A stretch of DNA of 59,727 nt, taken from the IMG/VR virus record IMGVR_UViG_3300010412_000015, positions 1 to 59,727 of that record; one strand, 5' to 3'. This document shows positions 7,909 to 16,630 of the stretch, in pieces. Every line of letters begins with the position of its first letter. Within the stretch, counting starts at the first letter, position 1. The DNA is from a virus. The translations under genes were made by a program, and so were the position numbers. Under the pieces are notes generated by a model. It was not told the origin of the DNA. It did no database searches and saw only the letters and a program-made list of their open reading frames with translations.

Positions 7909-7972
7909 GGGCGGGATCACAATCTCCTGACAGACCCTAACAGGACCACAATAACGGTCATCGTTTCCAAGG

Positions 7973-8965
7973 ATGAAGAAGATGAAGGACAACTTCCTGG
8001 AGCGTATGCAGAACCGGCTCGTTGCCAGCGGTCAGAAGGGCCGCAACGACCTGGAGATGCACGACGCCCGAGTCATCGAGACGGGTAACGCCGTCCGTGT
8101 TCTGGCCACCTACTCCGAGCTGTACGGCCCTCCGTCGGTTCACGACATCCAGGCATGGGTGGCGAACCGCATGGGGGCCTTCGCGTCTCAGGTGACGGCT
8201 CGTCTGGACACCGTGCAGGCGTACCCGGAGAAGAACTTCATCACGTTCGTGATCGAGCAGCGCCGTCTCCGCCAGCCCCTCTCGGCCACGGCCCTGATGG
8301 TGAAGGCTGGTCCGGACACCTTCCTCGACAACGACAACCAGCTCTGGGAAGTCGTGAAGGCTGACGAAGGTCCGAACTACATCGTCCGCAAGGAGACGAC
8401 CTCCATCGAAGAGATGCTGAAGGTTCGTCGTGAGGCCCTGCGCGGCGGTGCTTCGGCGCGCAAGCACGTCACCCTCGCCTCGGTGGACTCCATCCCCTCA
8501 GCGGGTGGCGGCTACGCCTCGATGGACCTTGGCGACGTGGTGGACTTCTACCACAACGGCCAGCTCCATCGCGGGAAGGTCCAGAGCGCTGGCGCTGCCG
8601 GCATCCGGGTCTCCAGCCTCACCTCCGGCGACACCTTCACGGTGGACCCGGCGGCCATCACCTCGGTGGTGGAGAAGAGCCCGGCGGCAACCAAGGAGCA
8701 GGACGACATCATGCGGCGCTACTGGTCGCACGTCTACCCGGGCAACCCGGCCATGACGGAGATCATCTCGCCCTCGTCCAGCAAGCCTGTTCAGGACAAC
8801 CGACCTCCACCTGGGGGTGAGCCCCTCCAGAACATCGAAGTCGTGGCCTCGGCGCGGGGGGTTTCTGCCTCTGTCCGCCCTACCGAGCGGGTGCCCGGCA
8901 AGCCGTCGCCGAGCGCCCGAGTCGAGAAGCGCGTGAGCGGGATCGCTCCGGCAAAGCGCAACTGA
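7973..8965 (+). CDS. Hypothetical protein, 330 residues
   Basis: Starts MKKMKDNFLERMQNR behind a weak aagga ribosome site. The N-terminal half is helical and basic; the middle has a small beta barrel-like stretch (DLGDVVDFYHNGQLHRGKVQ); the last 60 residues are Pro/Ser/Arg-rich and probably disordered. It ends in a TGA overlapping the CTG that opens the next frame. In the -1 frame the sequence is open across this stop, so a frameshifted fusion to the next ORF is possible. Function not recognised. It follows a 64-base gap that holds no clear signal. Confidence 0.65.
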   Translation: MKKMKDNFLERMQNRLVASGQKGRNDLEMHDARVIETGNAVRVLATYSELYGPPSVHDIQAWVANRMGAFASQVTARLDTVQAYPEKNFITFVIEQRRLRQPLSATALMVKAGPDTFLDNDNQLWEVVKADEGPNYIVRKETTSIEEMLKVRREALRGGASARKHVTLASVDSIPSAGGGYASMDLGDVVDFYHNGQLHRGKVQSAGAAGIRVSSLTSGDTFTVDPAAITSVVEKSPAATKEQDDIMRRYWSHVYPGNPAMTEIISPSSSKPVQDNRPPPGGEPLQNIEVVASARGVSASVRPTERVPGKPSPSARVEKRVSGIAPAKRN

Positions 8966-9567
8966 TCTCGACGCGAGACGCGACGGCACTGGATGGAGCG
9001 CTCCTCTCGGGAGTCCTGGGTCTTGCTCGCCTGAGCGCGGGCAAGCACAGCCAGGCTCTCAAGGAGAGCATCGGGGCGTGCGCCCTTGCCCTGGATAAGG
9101 GCAGGGTCGAGGGTAAGGTCACAGACCGCCTGGTCCGTGCGACCTTCTCGGCTATCGAACGCTGCACCCCGCAGCTCCGCATCGACAACATTCCCAACCC
9201 TTTCCCTGCTCCCCACAACCTGAGCTGGTACTTCTCGGCGTGCGCCTGCCCGGACGATGTTCGTGCGTTCGCAACTCGGCTGTCCAAGGCCAACAACCGC
9301 GTGTGGTCGGTGGCCCAGGCGGCTGATGGCTGGAAGGTCCTGATCCAGGTGTTCGGGGCTGAGAGCCAGGCCGAAGCTCGCCGCATGGTGGAGCTGGAAG
9401 CCAAGGTCCCCTCCATGGCGCTGAAGCACCATGTGATGGCCCAGGCGGACAACTTCGCTTTCCAGGCGCAGAACGTGGACGAGTTCATGCACGAACACGC
9501 CCGCAAGCTGCTGGAGAAGCAGGGTCGCGGCCACTTCGTCGAGCTGACACTGGCTCGGAGGTACTGA
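8962..9567 (+). CDS. Hypothetical protein with non-standard start or -1 frameshift
   Basis: A frame of 201 residues opens at CTG 8962 (overlapping the upstream TGA) and runs to 9567. The only standard start, GTG 9301, would remove more than half of a stretch that looks fully coding (for example SWYFSACACPDDVRAFATRL). The frame also continues upstream in -1 relative to the previous gene without a stop. Initiation by coupling at CTG, or a -1 frameshift making a long fusion, would both explain it; a sequence error is the simple alternative. It ends in TGATG, overlapping the next gene. Function unknown. Confidence 0.55.
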   Translation: MISTRDATALDGALLSGVLGLARLSAGKHSQALKESIGACALALDKGRVEGKVTDRLVRATFSAIERCTPQLRIDNIPNPFPAPHNLSWYFSACACPDDVRAFATRLSKANNRVWSVAQAADGWKVLIQVFGAESQAEARRMVELEAKVPSMALKHHVMAQADNFAFQAQNVDEFMHEHARKLLEKQGRGHFVELTLARRY

Positions 9568-10475
9568 TGACGACTCCCGCAGCCAAAGCCCTGGACAAGA
9601 TCATGGGCATCAAGAAGACCAAGGTGAAGGCGTCCAAGTTCGACATGATCGTGGACGCAATCATCCGGTCCATGGGTCAAACCGGAACCCATGAGCAGCA
9701 GGTGGCGAAGGCCCTCGGAATCCCACAGCGGGAAGTCGAGAAGGTGGCCGATGCCCTGGTGCGCTCGAAGATGCTCATCCGTGTGCCGACGGGGGTTCTC
9801 TTCCTCCATCCTGAGTACAATCCATCTGGTGGGCCGCCGCTTCCGAAGCGGAAGCGGCGACTGGGAGCCTCGGCGGAGAAGCCCTCTTCGGTTCTCGCGG
9901 CTCTCGACCAGGTGACCAAGCTCCAGGCCAAGCTCCTCAAGGACACCGAGCCGGTGGAGGACAGCCCCGTTCTGTCGGCCCTGGCCCAGGTCACCGAGGC
10001 CGCTGAGGGTCTGCTCTCTGCTGCCAAGGATTCTGGCGACTCCAAGAAGGACAAGGACCGCGCAACCAAGGTTCAAGAGCTGGTCGCCATGGCTGAGACC
10101 CTCTGTGAGAACGTCGATCTCAAGGGGTTCCCTGAGGCCAAGGCTGCCTGTGACGCGGTGCTATCCCTCAAGGACATGAACACCAAGCTCACCGAGGCCC
10201 AGATCAAGCTGAAGGCCGCCCCAGGTAACACCGAGGAGGCTCAGCAGGCTCAGGAGACCATCGACGCTCTGCGCGGGAACCTCGACACGATGCTGCCTCC
10301 GCTCGAAGCGACCATGAAGACCATGGAGACCCTGCTCATGGCGGCTTCTGCTCTCGAAGAGCAGTTCGCCATGATGTCCGAGCAGGTCAAGGGTCTGGAG
10401 GACAAGCTCAAGGCCGACAAGGAGCGCCTCGCGGCGATCTCCAAGGCGGTCGAGCAGGCTGCCAAGATCGGTTGA
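9567..10475 (+). CDS. Winged-helix-like and coiled-coil protein
   Basis: 302 residues. Residues about 25-80 look like a winged helix: THEQQVAKALGIPQREVEKV, then a second helix DALVRSKMLIRV and a short hairpin (TGVLFLHPEY). The remainder is long Ala/Lys/Glu-rich helices with heptad patterns, consistent with a coiled coil. This could be a DNA-binding architectural protein or a recombination or packaging accessory. The start overlaps the upstream stop (TGATG), so translation is coupled. Confidence 0.6.
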   Translation: MTTPAAKALDKIMGIKKTKVKASKFDMIVDAIIRSMGQTGTHEQQVAKALGIPQREVEKVADALVRSKMLIRVPTGVLFLHPEYNPSGGPPLPKRKRRLGASAEKPSSVLAALDQVTKLQAKLLKDTEPVEDSPVLSALAQVTEAAEGLLSAAKDSGDSKKDKDRATKVQELVAMAETLCENVDLKGFPEAKAACDAVLSLKDMNTKLTEAQIKLKAAPGNTEEAQQAQETIDALRGNLDTMLPPLEATMKTMETLLMAASALEEQFAMMSEQVKGLEDKLKADKERLAAISKAVEQAAKIG

Positions 10476-10487
10476 TAGGGAGACCTC

Positions 10488-11486
10488 GTGGACGGGCGGA
10501 CGCTGGATGAAGTCGTCAAGGCACTCCGCTCCGCCGTCCGCGCCCTGCGGGCAGCGGAGAAGGCCCTCCTGCACTCTCCGCGCGACGAGGCTGCCCCTGT
10601 TCGTGACTCGGAAATCGCGAACGAGCCGCCTGCGCCTCAGGTAGACCCGGCCGAGAAGGCCCTGATGGACTACCTGTCGGCTGCCGCCGAACACGCCAAG
10701 CTGTTCGAGGAGCAGGACCCTCAGTCCTTTCGAGCCCAGTTCGAGCCCATGAAGAGAGACCTCCATGAGGCGGTCCTCAAGGGCGACATGTACCAGGTCG
10801 GCCCGGCTGGCGCTGGCATGATCTCCTTCGACAACACACCGGGCACTACGCTCTACGAACAGTGCCTGCGGGCCATGCGAGCCAACAAGCTCCACGCCGG
10901 AGACCTCGTGGCTCCCTACGTCGAGCAGCCTCAGATCAAGAACTGGGGCGACGTGGACTCGGACTGCGACCTCGTGTTCATGCGGTACGAGACCCCCGGA
11001 ACGGTCACCGCTCATCTCAATGAAGGCAAGCTCAACCAGCTCATGGAGGCTGCTCGGCGCGTGCCGGGGGCTGTGGATCGCTGCCGTTCAGCCCTGACTG
11101 CCCAGGGCGTTGTGTGGGAGGTGTCGGACCCCCGCACGGGCAAGCTCGCCTGCGAGATGCAGGTCTCGGGAGTCGAGGGCAAGTGGGCCGCGTGCCTCGA
11201 TGCCAACCAGGTCCTGGCCGACGTAGTGGGCCGGCTGGCCGTTGTCGAAGTGGACTACGACAACAATCAAGAAGGCTGGTGGGACGCCGCCCGCATCGAC
11301 CGCAGTCTTCCTCAGCAGCTTCTTCCCATCATCCGTGGGAAGGAGAAGAGCATCATCTGCCACCGTTCTGAAATCGACAAGATTGAGGACTGGGCGGCCA
11401 CCATGCCTGGCTGGTACGAAGGAACCGAAGAGCACCCTACACCATTGGTCATCAGGGATGCTGTCACGGATGATATTCTGAACTGA
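10488..11486 (+). CDS. Hypothetical protein with divergent leader-like N-terminus
   Basis: 332 residues from GTG 10488, preceded by gggaga. The start MDGRTLDEVVKALRSAVRAL resembles the shared leader in pattern (V9, A12-L13-R14, A16) but lacks the basic residue at 6, A10 and A17, so I list it only as a possible distant member. The rest is mixed alpha/beta with no recognised motif; a segment near residue 145 reads WGDVDSDCDLVFMRYE. It lies in a rightward run between a coiled-coil protein and a basic 528-residue protein. Confidence 0.55.
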   Translation: MDGRTLDEVVKALRSAVRALRAAEKALLHSPRDEAAPVRDSEIANEPPAPQVDPAEKALMDYLSAAAEHAKLFEEQDPQSFRAQFEPMKRDLHEAVLKGDMYQVGPAGAGMISFDNTPGTTLYEQCLRAMRANKLHAGDLVAPYVEQPQIKNWGDVDSDCDLVFMRYETPGTVTAHLNEGKLNQLMEAARRVPGAVDRCRSALTAQGVVWEVSDPRTGKLACEMQVSGVEGKWAACLDANQVLADVVGRLAVVEVDYDNNQEGWWDAARIDRSLPQQLLPIIRGKEKSIICHRSEIDKIEDWAATMPGWYEGTEEHPTPLVIRDAVTDDILN

Positions 11487-11501
11487 ACCGGAGAAACCCG
11501 C

Positions 11502-13088
11502 ATGTCCAACACTGACCTTCAGGCGGCCTTTGCTGCTGTTGACTCCCTCGTGTCGGCCAAGAAGGCCACGGCCAAGAAGAAGGCCAAGACCAAGAAGACG
11601 GGCAGCATCCCCGGTGCTCGTCTCAAGAAGAAGACCTCGACCGCATCGAAGCAGGCCAAGACCAAGAAGCGGTCGAAGACCCGTGCTTCGGTGGTCTCAG
11701 CCAGCAGTGGACACCACTTCTTCGACGGCAAGAACTACTACGTGGACACCGCGTTCATCAACTCGCTGAGCCGCTTCTGGCCCGAGGCGTATCGCGGTCT
11801 GTCCCACATGGGCTTCGGTGAGTTCGTGGCCAAGCTGCCTGACGGCACCGAGATCGAGTTCGACAAGATGCGGGGCAAGGACTTCCCCGGCCAGAGCGGG
11901 CGGTCTCACCAGGTCTACGACAACAAGAACGGCAAGGGCGTCGAGAAGATGATCCAGCTTGCCGAGCAGAAGGGCGCGTCCGAACTGGTGAGCGCGGCTG
12001 CGGTGTCTGCTGGTGCTCCCCGTGTGACCCCCAAGCAGTTCAAGGGCTACGTGAAAGCCCAGCGAGAAGGCATCTCCTTCAACGACAACTACAACAAGGA
12101 CAAGTTCGGCATCACGATGGGCGTGTACAACGTCATTCGGATGTGCCTGGAAAGCATGGCGGGGACTAGCAGTCCTCGCGGCGCTTCGCTCAAGCAGATC
12201 AATGACTTCCTCGCGGGAGACAAGGTTCAGCTCGCGCGTGCCCACCCAGACCTTCTGAAGAAGGCGGAGCAGGTCCTGTCCGGCGCGGCAATGCCTGCCA
12301 AGGCGGCCGTGAAGGCCAGCCTTAGGTCGCTCCGCTTCATCTCCGACCCTGGCCATGGCTGGCTGGAAGTTCCTGTGTCAGAGCTGAAGGCCCTGGGCAT
12401 CGACAAGAAAATCTCCCACTACTCCTACCAGAAGGGTGACATGGCCTACCTGGAGGAGGACATGGATGCTGGCATCTACCTCGATGCCCTGAAGAAGGCG
12501 GGCCTGTCCGAGCCCAAGATCGAAGAGGTCTACCAGCGGAACACGCCGATCCGGCACTACCGCTCGTTCTCTGCCTCGGTGACCAAGGCCCAGTCTTTCA
12601 CTACGCGGCCGAACCTGCGGGCGCTGAACAAGCTCATCGTCCGTGGTCTCATCTCCGCCGAGGAAGTCGTCCTCGCCATCGAAGAGGCCCTCGTCTACAA
12701 GCGCATGAACCGTCGCCTGGCGGCTCTCATCGCCGACAAGCTCCGCGAGGTGTTTGGCGTCGGCGAGGTGCTTGACCTCGGCGACGTGCCTCTCGCTGCG
12801 GGAGCGAAGACGAAAGCCAAGGCTGTTCGAGCCGGCGGGGGCAAGATCGTTTTCTTCGAAGACGGCTTCCGTGAAGTCTTCGGCGGTGGGGTCTACGACA
12901 CGAACATCATCGACCACCGGAACCCGAAGGCTGTGCAGAAGGCGGCAATCTACGCCCTCAACAAGCTCAAGGGAAAGCCGAACCTCACCTACTCGGAAGT
13001 CATCGACTTCGTGAACGAGACCGTGGCGAAGATGAGCCAAGGCAAGTGGACCTACGTGCGCTGGAACTCCAAGTCGTACCCCGACTGA
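11502..13088 (+). CDS. Large basic hypothetical protein with a DPGHGWLEV domain
   Basis: 528 residues. The first 70 are Lys/Ala-rich (KKATAKKKAKTKKTG), like DNA-binding tails. Near residues 285-335 the stretch DPGHGWLEVPVSELKALGI, then ISHYSYQKGDMAYLEED, resembles a small domain common in phage and plasmid hypothetical proteins of unknown function. The C-terminus (YDTNIIDHRNPKAVQKAAIY) is not recognised. A nucleic-acid-associated role is inferred from the tail. Preceded by a weak ribosome site (cggagaa). Confidence 0.6.
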   Translation: MSNTDLQAAFAAVDSLVSAKKATAKKKAKTKKTGSIPGARLKKKTSTASKQAKTKKRSKTRASVVSASSGHHFFDGKNYYVDTAFINSLSRFWPEAYRGLSHMGFGEFVAKLPDGTEIEFDKMRGKDFPGQSGRSHQVYDNKNGKGVEKMIQLAEQKGASELVSAAAVSAGAPRVTPKQFKGYVKAQREGISFNDNYNKDKFGITMGVYNVIRMCLESMAGTSSPRGASLKQINDFLAGDKVQLARAHPDLLKKAEQVLSGAAMPAKAAVKASLRSLRFISDPGHGWLEVPVSELKALGIDKKISHYSYQKGDMAYLEEDMDAGIYLDALKKAGLSEPKIEEVYQRNTPIRHYRSFSASVTKAQSFTTRPNLRALNKLIVRGLISAEEVVLAIEEALVYKRMNRRLAALIADKLREVFGVGEVLDLGDVPLAAGAKTKAKAVRAGGGKIVFFEDGFREVFGGGVYDTNIIDHRNPKAVQKAAIYALNKLKGKPNLTYSEVIDFVNETVAKMSQGKWTYVRWNSKSYPD

Positions 13089-13121
13089 GGTCGAGGTATT
13101 ACCTAGGCCAACGAGGGCGAC

Positions 13122-13328
13122 ATGGGTGATTCAGCAAGGAATCTTCCGCCAGAGGAGGACGAGACGATGCGCGGCGCCGATGAAGCGGTGGGTACGCTGA
13201 ATCGTTCAGTGGAACTCTTGCGTCAGAAAGCCGCCCGTCTCGTCCTCTTGGCCGAGCCCTTGCGAAAAGAATGCAGCGAGACTGCCGAGCTGGCACAGCG
13301 GTGCGAGGAGGCGGTTCAGGACATTTGA
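13122..13328 (+). CDS. Small helical hypothetical protein
   Basis: 68 residues from ATG 13122. Acidic N-terminus (LPPEEDETMRGADEA) and a helical remainder with heptad-like Leu spacing (LNRSVELLRQKAARLVLLAE), so a coiled-coil partner is likely. It sits one base before another coiled-coil protein with a C-terminal membrane anchor, and the two may interact. No family recognised. Confidence 0.55.
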   Translation: MGDSARNLPPEEDETMRGADEAVGTLNRSVELLRQKAARLVLLAEPLRKECSETAELAQRCEEAVQDI

Positions 13329-13329
13329 G

Positions 13330-13875
13330 ATGCCACGAAAACCGCCTTCCATTGAGCTGACTGAAAACGAACTTCACGGCATCAACAAGAGCTTTGACGC
13401 CTTGAATGATGCGCTTGATGAGCTGGAAAGCTCTGTGCAGCGCAACGCCGTGGACCACGCGGCCATCAAGACGAAGCTCGAAAACGTCCTCTTCCAGCTC
13501 AAGGGACTGGCTCAGACCGTCTCTGGGGACCAGGGCCTCGTTGCCCGTGTCCTTGTTCTGGAGAACCGGTTGCGCATCGCCGAAGAAGAGGTCGAGAAAA
13601 AGGCGCAGGAGATTCGAGACGAGCTGAACCGAGAGGTGGCGGCGCTCAAGGCCAGCGTTGAAGACATCCGCAAGGCCCAGGAGCAGAAGACTCAGCAAGA
13701 GCTTCAGGAGGTCAAGGGTCAGCGCAAAGATGGCCGGGACTATCGTGTGGCGCTCTGGGGCGCGGTAGTCTCAACGGTGGCGGTGCTCATCACGATTGCT
13801 CTGTTCGCGATTCAGAACTGCTCGCCGAAGAGCGGCGCAGAGGCTACTACCACCGCTGCCGTGAAAGAGAAGTGA
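13330..13875 (+). CDS. Coiled-coil protein with C-terminal membrane anchor
   Basis: 181 residues. From about residue 15 to 135 it is Glu/Lys/Gln/Leu-rich with clear heptads (RLRIAEEEVEKKAQEIRDEL). One hydrophobic segment follows, VALWGAVVSTVAVLITIALF (about 140-160), and a short tail. The topology predicts a cytoplasmic coiled coil tethered to the inner membrane by its C-terminus. A role in lysis or in tethering phage structures at the membrane is possible. Co-directional and tightly spaced with its neighbours. Confidence 0.65.
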   Translation: MPRKPPSIELTENELHGINKSFDALNDALDELESSVQRNAVDHAAIKTKLENVLFQLKGLAQTVSGDQGLVARVLVLENRLRIAEEEVEKKAQEIRDELNREVAALKASVEDIRKAQEQKTQQELQEVKGQRKDGRDYRVALWGAVVSTVAVLITIALFAIQNCSPKSGAEATTTAAVKEK

Positions 13876-13878
13876 CGC

Positions 13879-14616
13879 ATGGCTCTGTCTAAGTCCAAGA
13901 GCAGGAAGTGCCCCGTCTGTGTGGGCTGTACTCCATCAAAGGTCAAAGAGGTCAACCAGGCCCTGGAGCCCGTCCTGGCGGATGTGAAAGCCACCGGTGA
14001 GATCCCCAAGGCCAATGATCGTCGGTTCGACTTGGTGGCGAACGCCGTCGGCCTCGCTCCGCACTCCCTCCGGTTTCACCTGAAGGAGTGCCTGCTCGAC
14101 CTGGAGATTCAGGACCAGCGCTTCCAGGAGCTGGTGGACCTGACCGAAGCGCTGAAGACCGCCAAGCAGGAGTACATGGCCAACCCGTCGATGCAGCAGG
14201 CAACGGCGTTGACCTCCATCCTCACCCAGTGGCGGGGCCTGGCCGAGGACATCGAAGGCCAGCAAGACCCGGCCGTCACCGTGGAGTTCATGGTCGAGAC
14301 GGTGCTAGGGCCGCTGAACCGGAAGGTCCTGGTTTCGATGACCGAGGAGCTGAAGGAGCTTCGGTCATCGCTGGAAGCCTTCCTCCCTCAGAACCATCGG
14401 CCCTACGTGGACTCTCAGATCAAGGCCGTCCTCTCCCGCGTAGCCTCAACCCTTCGCGAATCGACCGACGAGAGCCTCAAGGCTATGTGCGACTACTACA
14501 AGGTGGAGCTGGAGGCACAGTCCAGGAAGCGGGCTCTTGACTCTACCACCCCAACAAGTGCGCCTCTCTTTGGTTCTGCGGGACAGTCTTCTGAAGACGA
14601 TCCCGCAATCCATTGA
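13879..14616 (+). CDS. Possible DNA-binding protein (candidate small terminase)
   Basis: 245 residues. The N-terminus has a short Cys cluster (RKCPVCVGC). Residues about 50-75 (FDLVANAVGLAPHSLRFHLK) look like a helix-turn-helix, and the rest is helical with coiled-coil character and an acidic tail. Helix-turn-helix plus oligomerising coiled coil is the general plan of small terminase subunits, but it lies about 9 kb from terL, so this is only one candidate; a transcription regulator is as likely. Confidence 0.5.
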   Translation: MALSKSKSRKCPVCVGCTPSKVKEVNQALEPVLADVKATGEIPKANDRRFDLVANAVGLAPHSLRFHLKECLLDLEIQDQRFQELVDLTEALKTAKQEYMANPSMQQATALTSILTQWRGLAEDIEGQQDPAVTVEFMVETVLGPLNRKVLVSMTEELKELRSSLEAFLPQNHRPYVDSQIKAVLSRVASTLRESTDESLKAMCDYYKVELEAQSRKRALDSTTPTSAPLFGSAGQSSEDDPAIH

Positions 14617-14624
14617 GGCCAACC

Positions 14625-14972
14625 ATGGACAAGAAGACCAAGCAGCAGGTGGCGAAGGTGCTCCTTCGAGCGGCCACCTCTTTGGTGGAAGGGCGCCAGA
14701 GCCACGACCTCCGGGCAGTCCTTTCCCCTGCCGCGATGAAGGCCGCCAAGGCGCTTCATCTCGACCTGCCCAGGTCCGTGCCTGTGGACATGGCGGCGCA
14801 GTTCCTGCGGACCCTCTACCAGGCCCAGAACGCGGCCATGAAGAGCTTCTACACCCGGGCCGACCCGGCTTCGCTGGAACGCTCTGAGACGCTGCTGGTC
14901 ATCATCGAGGACTTGGAGCCGCAGGTCGAAGGCGCTGGCTTCTCCCTGGCCAAGCTGTCGCGGGGACACTGA
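14625..14972 (+). CDS. Leader-bearing small protein
   Basis: 115 residues from ATG 14625. An in-frame TTG at 14613 would add four residues but place the leader internally, so I chose the ATG. The leader is clear: K6, V9-A10, L13, A16-A17, then SLVEG, a Glu-Gly junction shifted by one residue. The mature part is helical (AAKALHLDLPRSVPVDMAAQ) with no recognised domain. It is the only clear leader protein in the 7.4-16.6 kb run. Head packaging is inferred from the leader. Confidence 0.7.
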   Translation: MDKKTKQQVAKVLLRAATSLVEGRQSHDLRAVLSPAAMKAAKALHLDLPRSVPVDMAAQFLRTLYQAQNAAMKSFYTRADPASLERSETLLVIIEDLEPQVEGAGFSLAKLSRGH

Positions 14973-14973
14973 C

Positions 14974-16185
14974 ATGCAGGTCCCCTCCACCGTCCAAGGT
15001 CTCCGGAACGTCCTGCGCTCGCTCGGGTACACGGACGTGCTGACCGGTCTCGACCTGTCGGACCCGGGGGCCAAGGACCACTGTCGCGAGCAGATTCAGT
15101 GGGCTTTCGACCAGTCTGCCCAGACCTCGCAGGACGCTGCGCGGTGCAAGAAGGCGCTCAGCTACATCGATCGGTTTCCCTGGCCGAGCCAGGAGACCGA
15201 CAACATGTATGGCCTCAACGCCGAGTACGGTCCCATCCTCCGGGCTGTGGACGAGCTGCGGGCTCTTCTTGAGGAGGAACAGATCCTCCGCCCTGTTGAG
15301 GTGACCAACATCGAGGAAGACGAGGACGGCGAGGCGCAGACCATCACCATCACCACCGAAGAGCTGGTTGATGCCGCCCTCACCATGGACCTGCCGTTTC
15401 TGCCCGAGATCCCACTCCCGGAGCTTCAGAAGCTACTCAAGAAGTTCAAGCCAAAGCCCCGTGAAACCATCAGTTATCTGAACAAGACCATCAACGTCAT
15501 CCCATGGGTCAACCTGAGCAAGCCGGGTGCTTGGGACGACGCCACCAAGACGGCCATCGTGAACACCCAGGATTTCTCCTGGTATGGACCCTACTCCAGC
15601 CCCGCCTCGGCCACCCGTTCCGCTTGGCACATCGCAACCAAGGGCGATAACCAGAAGAGGCGGGTCCCGATGGACCGGCTAAAGCTGGTCCGGTGGGCGG
15701 ACTGGACGCCGGCTCATGCGAGCTTCCCGCACCTGAGCAAGATGCACCGAATGACGGCGCGCAAAGCCTCTGCGGCTGTGCAGCGTGAGGAGGCGTCCAA
15801 GGAGTCCCTGGACGCCTACATGAAGGAGTTCTGGGCCAAGACCGAGGGCAACTTCCTCGACCCGAAGAGCCGCATCTACTCGGACATGTGGCTGGAGCTG
15901 CGGCCGTTCGCCGGGGCCATCCACCTGTCGTTCATGCTGACCATGGAACAGGGCCAAGGGAACGCCCACAAGGCCATGAAGTTCATGACCGACCTGGCCG
16001 ACAAACACGGGGTCCCGATGGACCTCCTGGCCAAGGCTACTGGGAACCTCAAGGGCAAGATGACGACGGCCCAACTCAAGAGGTTCTACGCCCGGTATGG
16101 GTTCCAGATCGAGCGCGGCAACAACATGTACAGGCCGCCACGGGGTGGGGTGAAGGACCCGGTGAACACGGGGCTGTGGGGGTAA
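14974..16185 (+). CDS. Protein with C-terminal GNAT-like acetyltransferase domain
   Basis: 403 residues. The last 110 or so follow the GNAT plan: a strand (AIHLSFMLTM), a short acetyl-CoA loop region with GQGNAHKAMKFMTDLADKHG, and a final LKRFYARYGF followed by a strand ending YRPP. The L..FYxxxGF signature is typical of phage and bacterial N-acetyltransferases. The N-terminal 280 residues are unrecognised and include an acidic patch (EEDEDGEAQT) and a WADWTPAHASFPHL segment. The acceptor substrate cannot be told. One base separates it from the upstream leader gene. Confidence 0.55.
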   Translation: MQVPSTVQGLRNVLRSLGYTDVLTGLDLSDPGAKDHCREQIQWAFDQSAQTSQDAARCKKALSYIDRFPWPSQETDNMYGLNAEYGPILRAVDELRALLEEEQILRPVEVTNIEEDEDGEAQTITITTEELVDAALTMDLPFLPEIPLPELQKLLKKFKPKPRETISYLNKTINVIPWVNLSKPGAWDDATKTAIVNTQDFSWYGPYSSPASATRSAWHIATKGDNQKRRVPMDRLKLVRWADWTPAHASFPHLSKMHRMTARKASAAVQREEASKESLDAYMKEFWAKTEGNFLDPKSRIYSDMWLELRPFAGAIHLSFMLTMEQGQGNAHKAMKFMTDLADKHGVPMDLLAKATGNLKGKMTTAQLKRFYARYGFQIERGNNMYRPPRGGVKDPVNTGLWG

Positions 16186-16188
16186 GCG

Positions 16189-16617
16189 ATGGACCAAGAC
16201 GAGATCATGCACCTGTACAAGCAGACGTTCAACGCATGGAACGTCCTGCTCATGGTCTGCACTTGGGTTGGTCTCCGCATCGCGCGGGAGGTCCTGCCAG
16301 AGCTGTTCGCCAAGCAGCCCGTGGAAGCCCCTCTCATCCGAAAGCTCCCCCGCCGGCTCATGCCCGTCTATCCGGTCTGGATCTGCACCTTCTGCTACGT
16401 CGCAGTGCCGGGTCCATGGATCGACCCATCCTTGAACCTGGGCCAAAAGCTGATGCTCGGTCTGCTGTGCGGCTTCGTGGCCGGGCACTCCCACGCGATG
16501 CTCGCCAGGATGCTACCAGAGCCCATGAGGGCGCTTCTCATCGACGGCGTAGAGGCGAGGAAGGTCCATGCCCCTCAGCCCGTTCCCGTGGCTGAAGAGC
16601 CGTCTCAGAGCCCATAG
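16189..16617 (+). CDS. Multi-pass membrane protein, holin candidate
   Basis: 142 residues with three hydrophobic segments at about 17-37 (WNVLLMVCTWVGLRIA), 58-75 (MPVYPVWICTFCYVAVPG) and 85-103 (GQKLMLGLLCGFVAGHSHAM), and a Pro-rich cytoplasmic-looking tail. Size and topology fit a class I holin, but the amidase gene lies 27 kb away and no lysis partner is adjacent, so the call is a possibility only. It converges with the leftward cupin gene across 13 bases. Confidence 0.6.
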   Translation: MDQDEIMHLYKQTFNAWNVLLMVCTWVGLRIAREVLPELFAKQPVEAPLIRKLPRRLMPVYPVWICTFCYVAVPGPWIDPSLNLGQKLMLGLLCGFVAGHSHAMLARMLPEPMRALLIDGVEARKVHAPQPVPVAEEPSQSP

Positions 16618-16630
16618 CGGGCCGGAGGAC

